64,000 nt of DNA, from contig JAJNNX010000005.1 of the NCBI GenBank assembly GCA_023159155.1, positions 434,001 to 498,000 on the forward strand. Reading direction: 5' to 3'. The notes beneath the pieces were generated by a model. It saw only the letters and a list, made by a program, of their open reading frames with translations. It was not told where the DNA came from and ran no database searches. This DNA comes from Ustulina deusta (Eukaryota > Ascomycota > Sordariomycetes > Xylariales > Xylariaceae). The position numbers and the translations under genes were made by a program. This document shows positions 55,350 through 64,000 of this stretch, one piece after another (the stretch's first letter is position 1; each line of letters opens with the position of its first letter).

Positions 55350-56585
55350 ATGCATTTAACAAGTATTTGGGGCAGAACAAGACCACTCTGCCGGGGTGTA
55401 ATTATATCCAGAGCGTCGCCGCGAGGTCGGTATATATCTACGATCCCAGGGTTAAAGGACCACTCAGCACGCTCGACAGTCGTAGGTTTTGTAAAGCCAA
55501 CGCAGCTAAGACCAGTATGCCTCACTTCAACCTCCCAACGGCGAGCTCACACCCTTGAATCGCTCCCCTCGTCAGCAATACCGGAGCCGTATTCCCCACC
55601 AACAACCGGGCTGCTCTCCCGCCTCCCTTCATCATGGGTTCCCTACGCAGAGCTTATGCGCATTGAGAAGCCAGCAGGAACGATATATCTCTTCTTCCCA
55701 TGTCTTTTCTCGACGCTCCTGGCGGCACCCCTTACGATTCCAATGGCATCCCCTCTCTCAGTTCTGGGAACCTCCGCACTGTTTTTCTCGGGCGCGCTTA
55801 TCATGCGCGGCGCCGGATGCAGCATCAACGACCTATGGGACCGGAATCTCGATCCAAAGGTAGCTCGGACGCGTTTGCGGCCCATTGCTCGTGGCGCCTT
55901 GACACCTTTCCAGGCTCTCACATGGACAGGTGTTCAACTACTGGCCGGCCTGGGAATTCTGCTACAATTCCCCCCTGTATGTCTATATTACGGGATCCCA
56001 AGTCTCGCGTTCGTGGCGACATATCCGTTAGCGAAGCGTGTCACGTATTATCCACAGTTCGTGCTTGGTCTGACTTTCTCCTGGGGCGCTATGATGGGAT
56101 TTCCTGCGCTAGGCGTGGACTTGCTCGCCGCAGATGCCGGTGCCATCAGAGCTGCCGCTGCCTTGTTATACACAAGCAATATCGCCTGGACGGTGTTGTA
56201 CGACATGATCTACGCGCACATGGACGTCCGGGATGATGCGAAGGCGGGTATCAAAAGTATTGCGCTGAAGCACGGCGCGGACACGAAGAAGGTGCTTACC
56301 GGCTTGGCAGTTGTTCAAATAGGACTACTTGCCGGTGCAGGGATTGCGACGGGGGCCGGCCCGGCGTTCTTTGTTGGAAGCTGTGGAGGGGCTGCTTTGA
56401 CACTCGGTTACATGATTAAGAAGGTCAACTTGAAGAGCGTCAAGGACTGTTGGTGGTGGTTCGTCAACGGCTGTTGGATTACCGGCGGTGTCATAAGTCT
56501 TGGACTCGGAGCCGATTACTTGATCCAGTATCTTGCGGACGACAGCCAACCAGACAATAGCGAGGCGAAAGCAGAAAGCTCGTGA
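55350..56585 (+). CDS. COQ2: 4-hydroxybenzoate polyprenyltransferase, mitochondrial (COQ2)
   Basis: Single exon, 411 residues from ATG 55350. It attaches the polyprenyl tail to 4-hydroxybenzoate, the second step of ubiquinone synthesis, in the inner mitochondrial membrane. The first 70 residues are basic and Ser/Thr-rich, fitting a mitochondrial presequence. The UbiA domain begins at YAELMRIEKPAGTIYLFFPC. The first Asp motif is NDLWDRNLD (about 160-168) and the second is DMIYAHMDVRDDAKAGIKS (from about 285), the sites that bind prenyl diphosphate through Mg2+. Multiple hydrophobic helices follow (SLAFVATYPLAKRVTYYPQ, LGLTFSWGAMMGFPALG, WWWFVNGCWITGGVISLGLG). The frame extends 5' without an upstream ATG. 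Length and motifs match the family. Confidence 0.95.
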   Translation: MHLTSIWGRTRPLCRGVIISRASPRGRYISTIPGLKDHSARSTVVGFVKPTQLRPVCLTSTSQRRAHTLESLPSSAIPEPYSPPTTGLLSRLPSSWVPYAELMRIEKPAGTIYLFFPCLFSTLLAAPLTIPMASPLSVLGTSALFFSGALIMRGAGCSINDLWDRNLDPKVARTRLRPIARGALTPFQALTWTGVQLLAGLGILLQFPPVCLYYGIPSLAFVATYPLAKRVTYYPQFVLGLTFSWGAMMGFPALGVDLLAADAGAIRAAAALLYTSNIAWTVLYDMIYAHMDVRDDAKAGIKSIALKHGADTKKVLTGLAVVQIGLLAGAGIATGAGPAFFVGSCGGAALTLGYMIKKVNLKSVKDCWWWFVNGCWITGGVISLGLGADYLIQYLADDSQPDNSEAKAESS

Positions 56586-57297
56586 ATGGACTGACTGAAG
56601 CCGTCAGATGTACCATTGCAAATGTCGGCGACCTCAACATATAGAGCGGCCCTCCATAATTTGTACTTTAGTCTGTTCATCTGTAAAATACTTGACGAAT
56701 TTGTCACTCTTCTAATTTGAATAAGCCCCCCTTCGGTCAAAATGGCGCGATACTGTTCGCAAGAAGCATCACAATATGTCGCTCCTTTTCGACAACAAAT
56801 ACCAAGGTCGAAGTGGTGGACATATATGCATCAGGGATAGGCCTACGCGAGGCACTTTGAAAGGTAAGAGTCGGTAGAACACTAGATTTGACGTTGATCT
56901 CAAATGATAACGGAACACAAGAGTTTCTACATTATCCGGAAGTCGCGCTTTAATCCTCATATCATCATAGGCGGAGCGGTTCACCGCAAGAAGCAGCATG
57001 GACAATGTTCAACTCGGTTTGGCGAGATCCTCCCACGCACTCAGTGAGTTTGGCAGCACTATACATTTCAAGCAAAGAGACGAGGTCCGCATGTTGTGTG
57101 GGTGGATGATACTAAGATCTCTATTTCCGGATCTGATCACCCTAGGAAGATTGTGTGTATGAAGGCCCGAACCTATGATGCTGGTAGAAAATCAAGCAAG
57201 CCCTTTCGACTCCACATTCCCAATGGTGAACCTTTATTTCGTCACACAAATTTTCGTCTTCATCTCTCATGACTCCCCGGCCCGATGGAGACTTCGT
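56586..57297. other. Intergenic region between convergent genes
   Basis: No gene seen. Confidence 0.5.
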
Positions 57298-57862
57298 TTA
57301 TGATCTGGGCTTCTCCTTCTTCTCCTTCCAAAGAGCTAGCAGACCGACACCAGACACCTTAACAACCTTGAAGCGGACACCGGGAATATCACCCTTGGCC
57401 TTGCCCTTGCGACCGAAACCGGCGATGAGGACCTCGTCGTTCTCGTCGACGAAGTTCAAGCAACCGTCATTGGGGACTGTGATGGGTAGTTTGTTAGCCT
57501 CGTCACGACATACAGTTTCCTCCCTCCCGAGCCTAAAGTGCCGCCATCTGTGTCGATGCTGCTCCGCCAATTATCACTGTATAGGAAAATGGAGGTTCCG
57601 TACCGAAAGCAGTGACTTTCTTGCCGTTCTTGATAAGCTGAACACGGACACACTTTCGAATGGCCGAATTGGGCTGCTTGGCCTCGACACCGACCTTCTC
57701 GAGGACAATTCCCTTGGCGTGGGAGGAACCACCGAACGGTGAGGACTTGAAGGCAGTACCGAGAGCACGCTTCTTGTATCCCAGATCGGCCCAGCGCTGA
57801 TCCTTACGGTGGGTGCGGAGCTTTCTGGCCGCGTTGAGACCACGAGGCTTGCCTTTACCCAT
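57298..57862 (-). CDS. RPS23: 40S ribosomal protein uS12 (S23), two exons
   Basis: Exons (minus) 57862-57604 and 57476-57298, giving 145 residues, the expected length. The protein reads [20 protein letters not shown], then [20 protein letters not shown], the decoding-centre segment [25 protein letters not shown], and, after the intron, [41 protein letters not shown], ending EKKEKPRS. The conserved PNSA loop contains the proline that is hydroxylated in eukaryotic uS12. It acts in decoding on the small subunit. The intron (GTACGG to CACAG) restores the universally conserved AFVPNDG. Confidence 0.97.
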
Positions 57863-58449
57863 GATTGCTAGAGAGAGGCAACGTTAGCGGGCGGGTTCGG
57901 TAGAGGTCCGGGACGAGTGCGCGCGTGGGATGTTGGGTGGTTCGGTGGGAGAAGAATCGGTCGGTGGAAGACGTGCGGAATCGAGAAATCAGGAAACCAA
58001 GAGATGGCTAGCGATTGTGATAGTTGCTGTATGGCTAGAGCGAGACCTACCGATTTATTGGTTATATCGCCGGAAAATGGGTTTGTTGATGATAGTTGGG
58101 GTGTTGGATGGCTAGCTGCTCTTTCACCTCACTCGCGTGGATGGAAGTTCTCTCGGTTAATTTTTGCACAGAGGGGCGCTGGAGGTAGAAAATTGAAGGG
58201 CTTGCCCTAGGTAGTGAGAAAGGTTTAGTGGGTTTCTTCGTGGCGGTGTCGAGCATGGGAGATGTGTGGCTAGGTAGTATCTATCGTGGCAGAATCCGTG
58301 GCTTTCATAAGTGGGGAAACTGAAGTGGGGTCAATTAGTGGTGTATCCACAAGAAGCTATCTACCTAGGGACCTACTAGATAACGCGAGGTATCAAGCAG
58401 GCATCGACAGACATGACCTGCTGTGCATGCTAACTCTCAAGATGTAGCC
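57863..58449. other. Intergenic region between divergent genes
   Basis: Shared upstream region of uS12 and the next gene. No gene seen. Confidence 0.5.
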
Positions 58450-59307
58450 ATGTCGCAAAACAAATTGAAACTGGGCAACTCGAAAGCTCGTGACCCTCCC
58501 CCAAGCCTCTTCTTCCACTCATCACCAGGCGCATCACATGTTTCCCTCTCAGGAGTCGCTGCAGGTGCCGGACTGCCGTCATCCGGCTTGCCCACCCAGC
58601 AGCCTCAAGCACCGCCGCCTCTTTCTCGCACAGGCTCTCTGCTCAATCCTCTCAATCGACCAATTCCCCGTCTTCATACTGGAGACTCGGCTCGAACCGC
58701 CGATAGAACCGACGCGTTATGGGCCGAAATGCAGGTGACGCTCGAGGAGGCCGAGTTGTCCGCTAGTGGTGGCACCCACGTATTTGGACCTGATCATGAC
58801 CGCAAGCTAGCTGAATTACGGACAGCCCAAATCGCCCTGGCCCAAGCGTGGGGTCGAAGTGAGGCTGATGATGCCGCTGGTGGATCCATTGTCTCCGAGA
58901 CCGAAGTGCGAAATTTGAAAGGTGCCTTGGGTGAGGTAGGAGGTATAGCCGCTGTTGCGGCGGCTGGTGCTACTCAAAGTTCCACTATTCCGTCGGGCGC
59001 TGCCAAGGGAGCTGCCGACAGTACAGATACAGGCAAAAGCACTATAGGAACCGGGAGCGCGCAACTCGGCAGTAGTGGCCGCGACGGTGAGAAGCTCGGT
59101 GCCAAGCTGGAAGAGGAAACGGAGCGAGATATCCTCCTTGCTAGGAATAGAAGAGAGGCGAACGATCGGTACTTTAGCAAAGTAGATCAGGGTGTGAGAG
59201 ATGTTGTCGCCAAGCTTGAAGACGTTGCTATCGCCATGAGGGCTGTTGAGCAAGAGACGAGAGGTGTCTGGGGTGAGGAAAGCGCCGCAGAAAGCGCTGA
59301 TGCCTAA
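58450..59307 (+). CDS. Conserved fungal protein of unknown function, coiled-coil C-terminus
   Basis: Uninterrupted frame of 285 residues starting at ATG 58450 (MSQNKLKLGNSKARDPPPS); the frame is open 27 bases further without an ATG. The N-terminal 80 residues are Ser/Pro-rich and disordered. A helical region follows (RTDALWAEMQVTLEEAELSA, DHDRKLAELRTAQIALAQAWGRSEADD), then a Gly/Ala/Ser/Thr linker. A charged helical C-terminus ends it (AKLEEETERDILLARNRREANDRYF, VDQGVRDVVAKLEDVAIAMRAVEQETR). The pattern looks like a small subunit of a complex rather than an enzyme. I do not recognise the function; it is likely conserved across filamentous ascomycetes. Confidence 0.75.
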   Translation: MSQNKLKLGNSKARDPPPSLFFHSSPGASHVSLSGVAAGAGLPSSGLPTQQPQAPPPLSRTGSLLNPLNRPIPRLHTGDSARTADRTDALWAEMQVTLEEAELSASGGTHVFGPDHDRKLAELRTAQIALAQAWGRSEADDAAGGSIVSETEVRNLKGALGEVGGIAAVAAAGATQSSTIPSGAAKGAADSTDTGKSTIGTGSAQLGSSGRDGEKLGAKLEEETERDILLARNRREANDRYFSKVDQGVRDVVAKLEDVAIAMRAVEQETRGVWGEESAAESADA

Positions 59308-60461
59308 CCACAACAGGTCACGACTGGCTCGCATGGCAACGCAAGCCCCTCAAATTTGAAATGGCGACCTCGTCTTGAGCTCACTCCAATCTGTTATGAC
59401 TTAGGAACGGTGTTTGTATGGCTTGAGACATTTATTTATGCAACAACTGATTCGTGAATAGATGATACCCTCCAGAATAGAGACTGAGCCGTCCTAATTT
59501 TGTGGATGTCTCGCGTAGTGTTTGCATCTACCAAACCCTCATGGCAATCCTTCATACCAAGTTTTATGTACAGGCTCTAGGGTATACTCTAAGGCGAATT
59601 GATGCGTACCCCGGAATGGACCAAGGGGGTGCGCAACTGTGGTCAAGCACTTCACCGTATCTCTTGTGTCTAGCGCCACTGAGTATCTCTTCTGGTGTCG
59701 TATTCGGCTGTCCCTTTGTGGTGTGCGGGGGTTGGTACTCAAATTTCGATGATTTCCAATTCCCCCTTGGAATTGGCAATCAGCATCGGCCTCCCTGGGT
59801 TCCTATGCATGATGTAGCGCTGACTATTAACAACCCAGTAGCAAATATATTTGAATCAAGACATTCGCTGTATTTTTAAATCGCTCGATATCGGATTCGT
59901 TTGGCCTGCAAGGTCAGCCCAGGCAAATATGGAAGACGAGAGAGGCTCAATGATGCGAACCAGCAAGCACCAGCTACCCAATTGCCCAACACCACCGCCA
60001 AGTTAACCATGAGTCGTTTCCCTATGGGATCTTGCCACGCCTTGCGATACCCAAGTCGTTCAAATAGACTTCTTGCACAATTTCTGACGATTAGATCAGT
60101 TCTTGGCACGATATGGTAGCAGCAGCAAAACTGCCGGTTTGGGGGTGTGGTAAGTATCATGTAAGCGAATCCCCCGCGTTCCCCGCGGTTTCAACCCCCC
60201 AAAATAGTAAAGATCCCTGGAAATGTCTGTTCGGCTGTTGTGCCTTGTCGGGAGCAAAGAGGGGTGAGCACTCACAAGCCGAAAATCTATATAAAGCACG
60301 TTAGACAGTCTTACCACTAGCAGCGTTCGCTGCGAAGAGAAATGCTTCGTTATATATAGCTTACCAAACAAACCAAATTGCACTGTACTTCGTGTCAAAG
60401 AATTGGTATTCACATCTGTCCTTAGCCAGTTGATACGTTAGTGCTCAGTTTATCGTGTACC
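59308..60461. other. Intergenic region with unassigned ORFs
   Basis: A minus-strand ORF at 59876-60160 (94 codons) has a hydrophobic stretch (LMVNLAVVLGNWVAGACWFASLSL), but it could not be tied to a family or completed with splice sites. Otherwise nothing is recognisable. Confidence 0.4.
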
Positions 60462-62703
60462 ATGAGTCCTAGCTATCCTACCGGAGGCGAGCAGCATCTA
60501 ATCCACAGTCATGCACACGAGGAAGACATACCCGGCACGGTGAATCTCAATGCTGCAGGTATGTTGACATCCTGAGAGTGTGGTAGTCGATATGGGATGA
60601 GAACTAATGCGAGACGACTTATATAGAGGGGGACGATACTGGATATGGCCAAGCATTGTTTCCCGTCCCTGCAGAGGATCCCAATGACCCTCTACAGGTG
60701 AGCTCATAATGGAATCGTCGCTTGTTGAGGAATTCTCTAACCCGAGATTAGTGGTCGCGCTTTAAGAAGACAATGATCTTGGTCATATGCTCATTTTATT
60801 CCTTTCTAGCAAACTCTGCGCTCCTCGGGCCATCGCCTTACATCGGTCTTTGGGCACAAGAGTTTGATATTTCTCCAACCAAAGCGTCTGAGCTCGTTTC
60901 GTACCCGAACCTCGCCTTTGGCCTCGGTAGGCCGAGTCTTTTGGCAGGAAATTGTGATTATAGTACTAATATCGTGTAGGGTCTTTGGTATTTGTGCCGT
61001 TGTACTTGAAGTTTGGTCGCAGACCCGTCATGCTGATATCTCTCATCATAGTAGGTACAGCCCTTCTTGTAGTGCGAGGGTGCAGAAGCTAATATATTGT
61101 AGTATTGTGCCGGCATTATCGGAGCATCGCAATGCACTACATACGGGGGTTTGATGGCTGCTCGGGTTATCCATGGCTTTGGTTCGTGTGTCTGCGAGGC
61201 ACTCCCCGTCCAGCTAGTCAACGACATATTCTTTCTGCATGAACGGGGTGAGCGGATTGGCTACTATACAGGTATGCACAACTAGACACTGGGAAAACTC
61301 CGCTCATAACTTATACATGCATATAGTGTGCCTCTGTCTTGGGTCTTTTGCGTCACTACCTGCAGGGTATATTTTGGCCGGGGGGTATGGGTGGCGGCTG
61401 TTTTTCTATGTTGAGTTCGCATTTGGTGCCGCATTACTGGTGCTTGCCTTCCTCTTCGTTGAGGAGACCTCGTATGATCGCAAAGCAGCCATACTAATAT
61501 CCACGGCATCGGTAAAGGGCGAAAAGGCCGGTAATGGTATGAACGATCAGGATTCAACAGAGCAATCAGAACCACGAATCCCGCCTCGCAAGTCGTTCGT
61601 GAAGACTCTTAGCCTCTGGGGTCGAGTCGACCACGATGTGCCATTCTTCACGATGATGACAAGAAGTTTCACCTACTTTCTAGTACCCCAGGCACTATGG
61701 GTCATTGCCTCCTTTGGTACTAACATCGGCTTATTGGGGCTCGGTTATTCATTCACCTTTCCAATTCTAATCACATCACCACCCTACAACTGGACTATGG
61801 CATGTACATATTTCACGATACCTGTGGAGCGGCAAGCTAACCTCGTCTAGATCAATTCCGGTTTATTTGCGATAGCTGCACTCATAGGGTACGCTTTAGC
61901 CGTGCCATTCACGTCATCATCCGATAGACTTGCTGCCTATTTAACCAAACGTAACAACGGCATTCGGGAAGCAGAAATGCGTCTAGGAGTAATGTTACCT
62001 GCCAGTATGCATTCCGTTACCGTTTATTTCCCCATTTAGCAAAGCCCATTACTCCTTTCTATTCTACGCGCCAGCATCCTCCCGAAACTCCCGCAAGGGA
62101 TCTTTACTGCAACGGCATCGGCAATTCTAATTCTTGATTTTTTACAGTGCTGATTGGGCCGGCTGGTATTATCCTATACGGCATCGTAGCCGAGATGAGT
62201 CTGCACTGGGTGCTCTATTTTGTTGGAGGTGCACTGTCGTACTTTGCCGCTTATTTTTACTTCTCCTTTACGCTGGCATACGCTGTGGACTCTTACCATT
62301 CAAACACCTCTGAAATGTTAATAGCCATGAACCTTGGCAAGCAGTACGTGTCACTGAATTCCATATTCTCCACCTTGGCGAGGGTTCCGCTCCCGTCTGC
62401 TTTCACATGCTCCTAAACCTCCAAAGCATGAGTCAAACCCTTTTTACCATAAGTGGTAATTTCTAACACCTGAATTATTCTTATAGGGTTATCTCTTTCG
62501 GTTTCGGCCTGAAACTATTAACATGGGTTACGGAGAGCGGCTATGCGGTGGTAATGTCTGGTATTTTTGGAGGTGTGTTGTTAGTAAACAACCTACTCTT
62601 GGTCGTCTTTATACTTTGGGGGAAAAGAATTAGGGTTTTTATGTCACGTACGTGGCTGGCGAGGTTACATTCCTCAAGCATCAAGGAAGTTGTCACTCAC
62701 TGA
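60462..62703 (+). CDS. Major facilitator superfamily transporter, DHA1-like (nine exons)
   Basis: Deduced exons 60462-60558, 60627-60697, 60752-60926, 60980-61050, 61103-61271, 61327-61799, 61851-62004, 62148-62343 and 62487-62703, giving 540 residues. It reads PLQWSRFKKTMILVICSFYSFLANSALLGPSPYIGLWAQEFDIS, LVFVPLYLKFGRRPVMLISL (the loop 2-3 motif), GGLMAARVIHGFGSCVCEALPVQLVNDIFFLHERGERIGYYT, a charged central loop after LFVEETSYDR, then FTSSSDRLAAYLTKRNNGIREAEMRLGVMLPA and YAVDSYHSNTSEMLIAMNLGKQ. Twelve membrane helices are expected. It resembles fungal drug:H+ antiporter or Hol1-like carriers; the substrate is unknown. Intron 6 (61800-61850) has a GCATGT donor and an AAGCTAACCTCGTCTAG end, so it is a GC-AG intron. 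With all eight introns removed no frameshift remains. Confidence 0.82.
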
Positions 62704-64000
62704 GTTGGAGTACATCTGGAGGCCAAAATAACCTCTTGACAGCCAACCTAACTATGCAGCCAAGGCTCAATCAAAGTCCACGAGCCCACTGGGACAACCT
62801 CTTTTCCAGTCCCCATCGGCTCGCCGTCTTTTTCAACAGGATGTAGTACGCTTTCGTAAAGCAACGGAATGAGGCACTATCCGTTACACGAAAACGTTCG
62901 GACCGTTTTGAGGCATTCTAAGACAGAACCCAATTCTAACAGGCATAAGCCATGTTGGTAAGCCTATCACCTTTGCAGTTGAACCTTCGCTTGCAGAGAG
63001 CGGTGTCGGCCGGGCCGGATTGTATGCCGTTTCTACAGTGTCTACTTGGGTCGTGTTCGCCCAAGATGTGCCATACCTACTGGCACTCCTCCAAGGTTGT
63101 GTTTTATAATACAACAATCTACCAGCGTGGCAATCGAGACACTTCTAGACGTACATTCTAGATCCTCGAAGCGCCGATGAGTGGCCATGCGTTTGCGACC
63201 ATGTCTCTACGTTGTGTGCTAAGATTGGATAGAAACTCTAGGCCACGAATCCATTGACCGTGCACCGTCTACACAATAATCGGGTACAACCAAAATTACG
63301 AAGGTAGCATAATTATGTATCTCCATCATCGCTGGTTACCACCCCGAATCACAACAGAGAACCCCACAATGTGAGGGAAACTAGCGCAAGCCCGCCCTGA
63401 TAATTATTGAGACAGAAATCGGGATATAATGCAGAGATTGGATAAGCCGTCAGGCCCTTGTCCTTGTAAACGGGGACGGTTGCATCTTAGTGTATCCAGA
63501 CCGGTCAGCAAAGACTGACAGTGCAGTACTCCACTCCAACTCCAAAGAGAATAGGTAGGCAACTTCAGACCACTCGGCGGGTGTTTCCCGACTAGCACGG
63601 TAGACAATACTGAGAGGTATGCTTATGTATCATTCGACTATGGAGGATAGCTGCAGTTGAACGCATGCCAAAATACCCTGTCTACCTGCACGTCCAGCCG
63701 CTCAATGTGTGATGCGAGCTACTTACAACGGTCAGCTTGCATGCATATTGTTAAGTCTTTGTAAGTCGGGTCTGCAGGTGGTCGGTCGAGATTCCTCTTT
63801 GGTCGGCGACACGGCTTACGGGTCGATCCTTAGATGCTTGCTCAATTCGCTTGTTTCCTGCGAGATAGACTCAGGCACGGGATCTGTCAAAAATCTAATC
63901 CCAGTAACATCTGTCAATGGATTTAGCCGAGCGTCCATCCAATCCCAGGCTGAGGTTACACGTCGTTCGGCAGTGAAGCGCCATAAGTCTTAGACTTGCC
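62704..64000. other. Right-edge interval with coding-like fragments
   Basis: Two stretches look protein-like but cannot be completed. The plus-strand frame at about 62912-63110 reads GKPITFAVEPSLAESGVGRAGL, then a hydrophobic VSTVSTWVVFAQDVPYLLALL. The minus-strand frame from about 63989 down to a stop at 63816-63818 reads SAWDWMDARLNPLTDVTGIRFL. The second could be the last exon of a gene entering from the right. Neither has an ATG or clear splice partners inside the window. Confidence 0.3.
63816..63989 (-). CDS. Possible 3'-terminal exon of a gene beyond the right edge
   Basis: About 57 codons, with DLWRFTAERRVTSAWDWMDA near the start and ELSKHLRIDP at the end, before a stop. The amino-acid mix is natural-looking, and the upstream in-frame stop at 63990-63992 sits next to a possible AG acceptor. 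Family unknown. An ORF on the opposite strand covers the same bases, so the strand is uncertain. Confidence 0.25.
   Translation of the reverse strand, partial: DLWRFTAERRVTSAWDWMDARLNPLTDVTGIRFLTDPVPESISQETSELSKHLRIDP

Noticed and set aside
61051..61850. Apparent frameshift and broken splice site making the MFS gene a pseudogene
   Set aside because: A 52-base GTAGGT...TTGTAG intron at 61051-61102 and a GC-AG intron at 61800-61850 restore a continuous, family-like protein.
1..64000. CRISPR arrays, rRNA, intact transposons, telomeric repeats
   Set aside because: None was seen. Repeats present are short palindromes, homopolymers and an in-gene minisatellite.

Overview
The window is nuclear DNA from a filamentous ascomycete (Pezizomycotina, most likely a Sordariomycete). 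The evidence is short introns of about 50 to 120 bases with CTAAC/CTAAT-like branch sites, compact genes on both strands, and fungal families: a PNP-NACHT-ankyrin NLR, a cupredoxin-like GPI protein, a PhiA-like cell wall protein, Lhs1, MAPR, and a JmjC protein with Cys-rich zinc clusters. I see no tRNA, rRNA, CRISPR array or intact transposon. Exon structures were deduced by eye from reading frame, splice signals and remembered family conservation. No alignment or RNA evidence was available.

Left part (1-20.8 kb): the 3' end of an ankyrin-repeat gene faces, tail to tail, a complete PNP-NACHT-ankyrin NLR (985-4983, minus). Housekeeping genes follow: ribosomal protein eS25, the mitochondrial ADP/ATP carrier, a CENP-X/Mhf2-like histone-fold protein, a secreted cupredoxin-like GPI protein, a membrane-anchored cytochrome b5-like MAPR protein, ribosomal protein uS7 (S5), a GNAT acetyltransferase and a short-chain dehydrogenase.

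Middle (21-43 kb): Lhs1/HYOU1-type ER Hsp70 ending in HDEL and a secreted aspartic protease. Then come about 4.1 kb without a convincing gene, a small coiled-coil protein, about 2.9 kb of gene-free DNA, a bromodomain protein resembling the NuA4 subunit BRD8/Bdc1, an AT-hook protein and a small two-helix membrane protein.

Right part (43.9-64 kb): a PfkB (ketohexokinase-like) sugar kinase lies directly upstream of a decayed fructosamine-kinase-family gene, which suggests a former pair acting on fructose or glycation products. Next are a PhiA-like secreted protein, a large JmjC/zinc-finger/AT-hook chromatin protein, COQ2, ribosomal protein uS12 (S23), a conserved protein of unknown role and a nine-exon MFS transporter. 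The last 1.3 kb holds unassigned coding-like fragments.

Notable sequence-level points: eS25 needs an 8-base microexon followed by a GC-AG intron, and the MFS gene needs a GC-AG intron with the same GCATGT donor. Two palindromic decamers (TACCTAGGTA and TAGGTACCTA) occur at least 13 times, all between genes.
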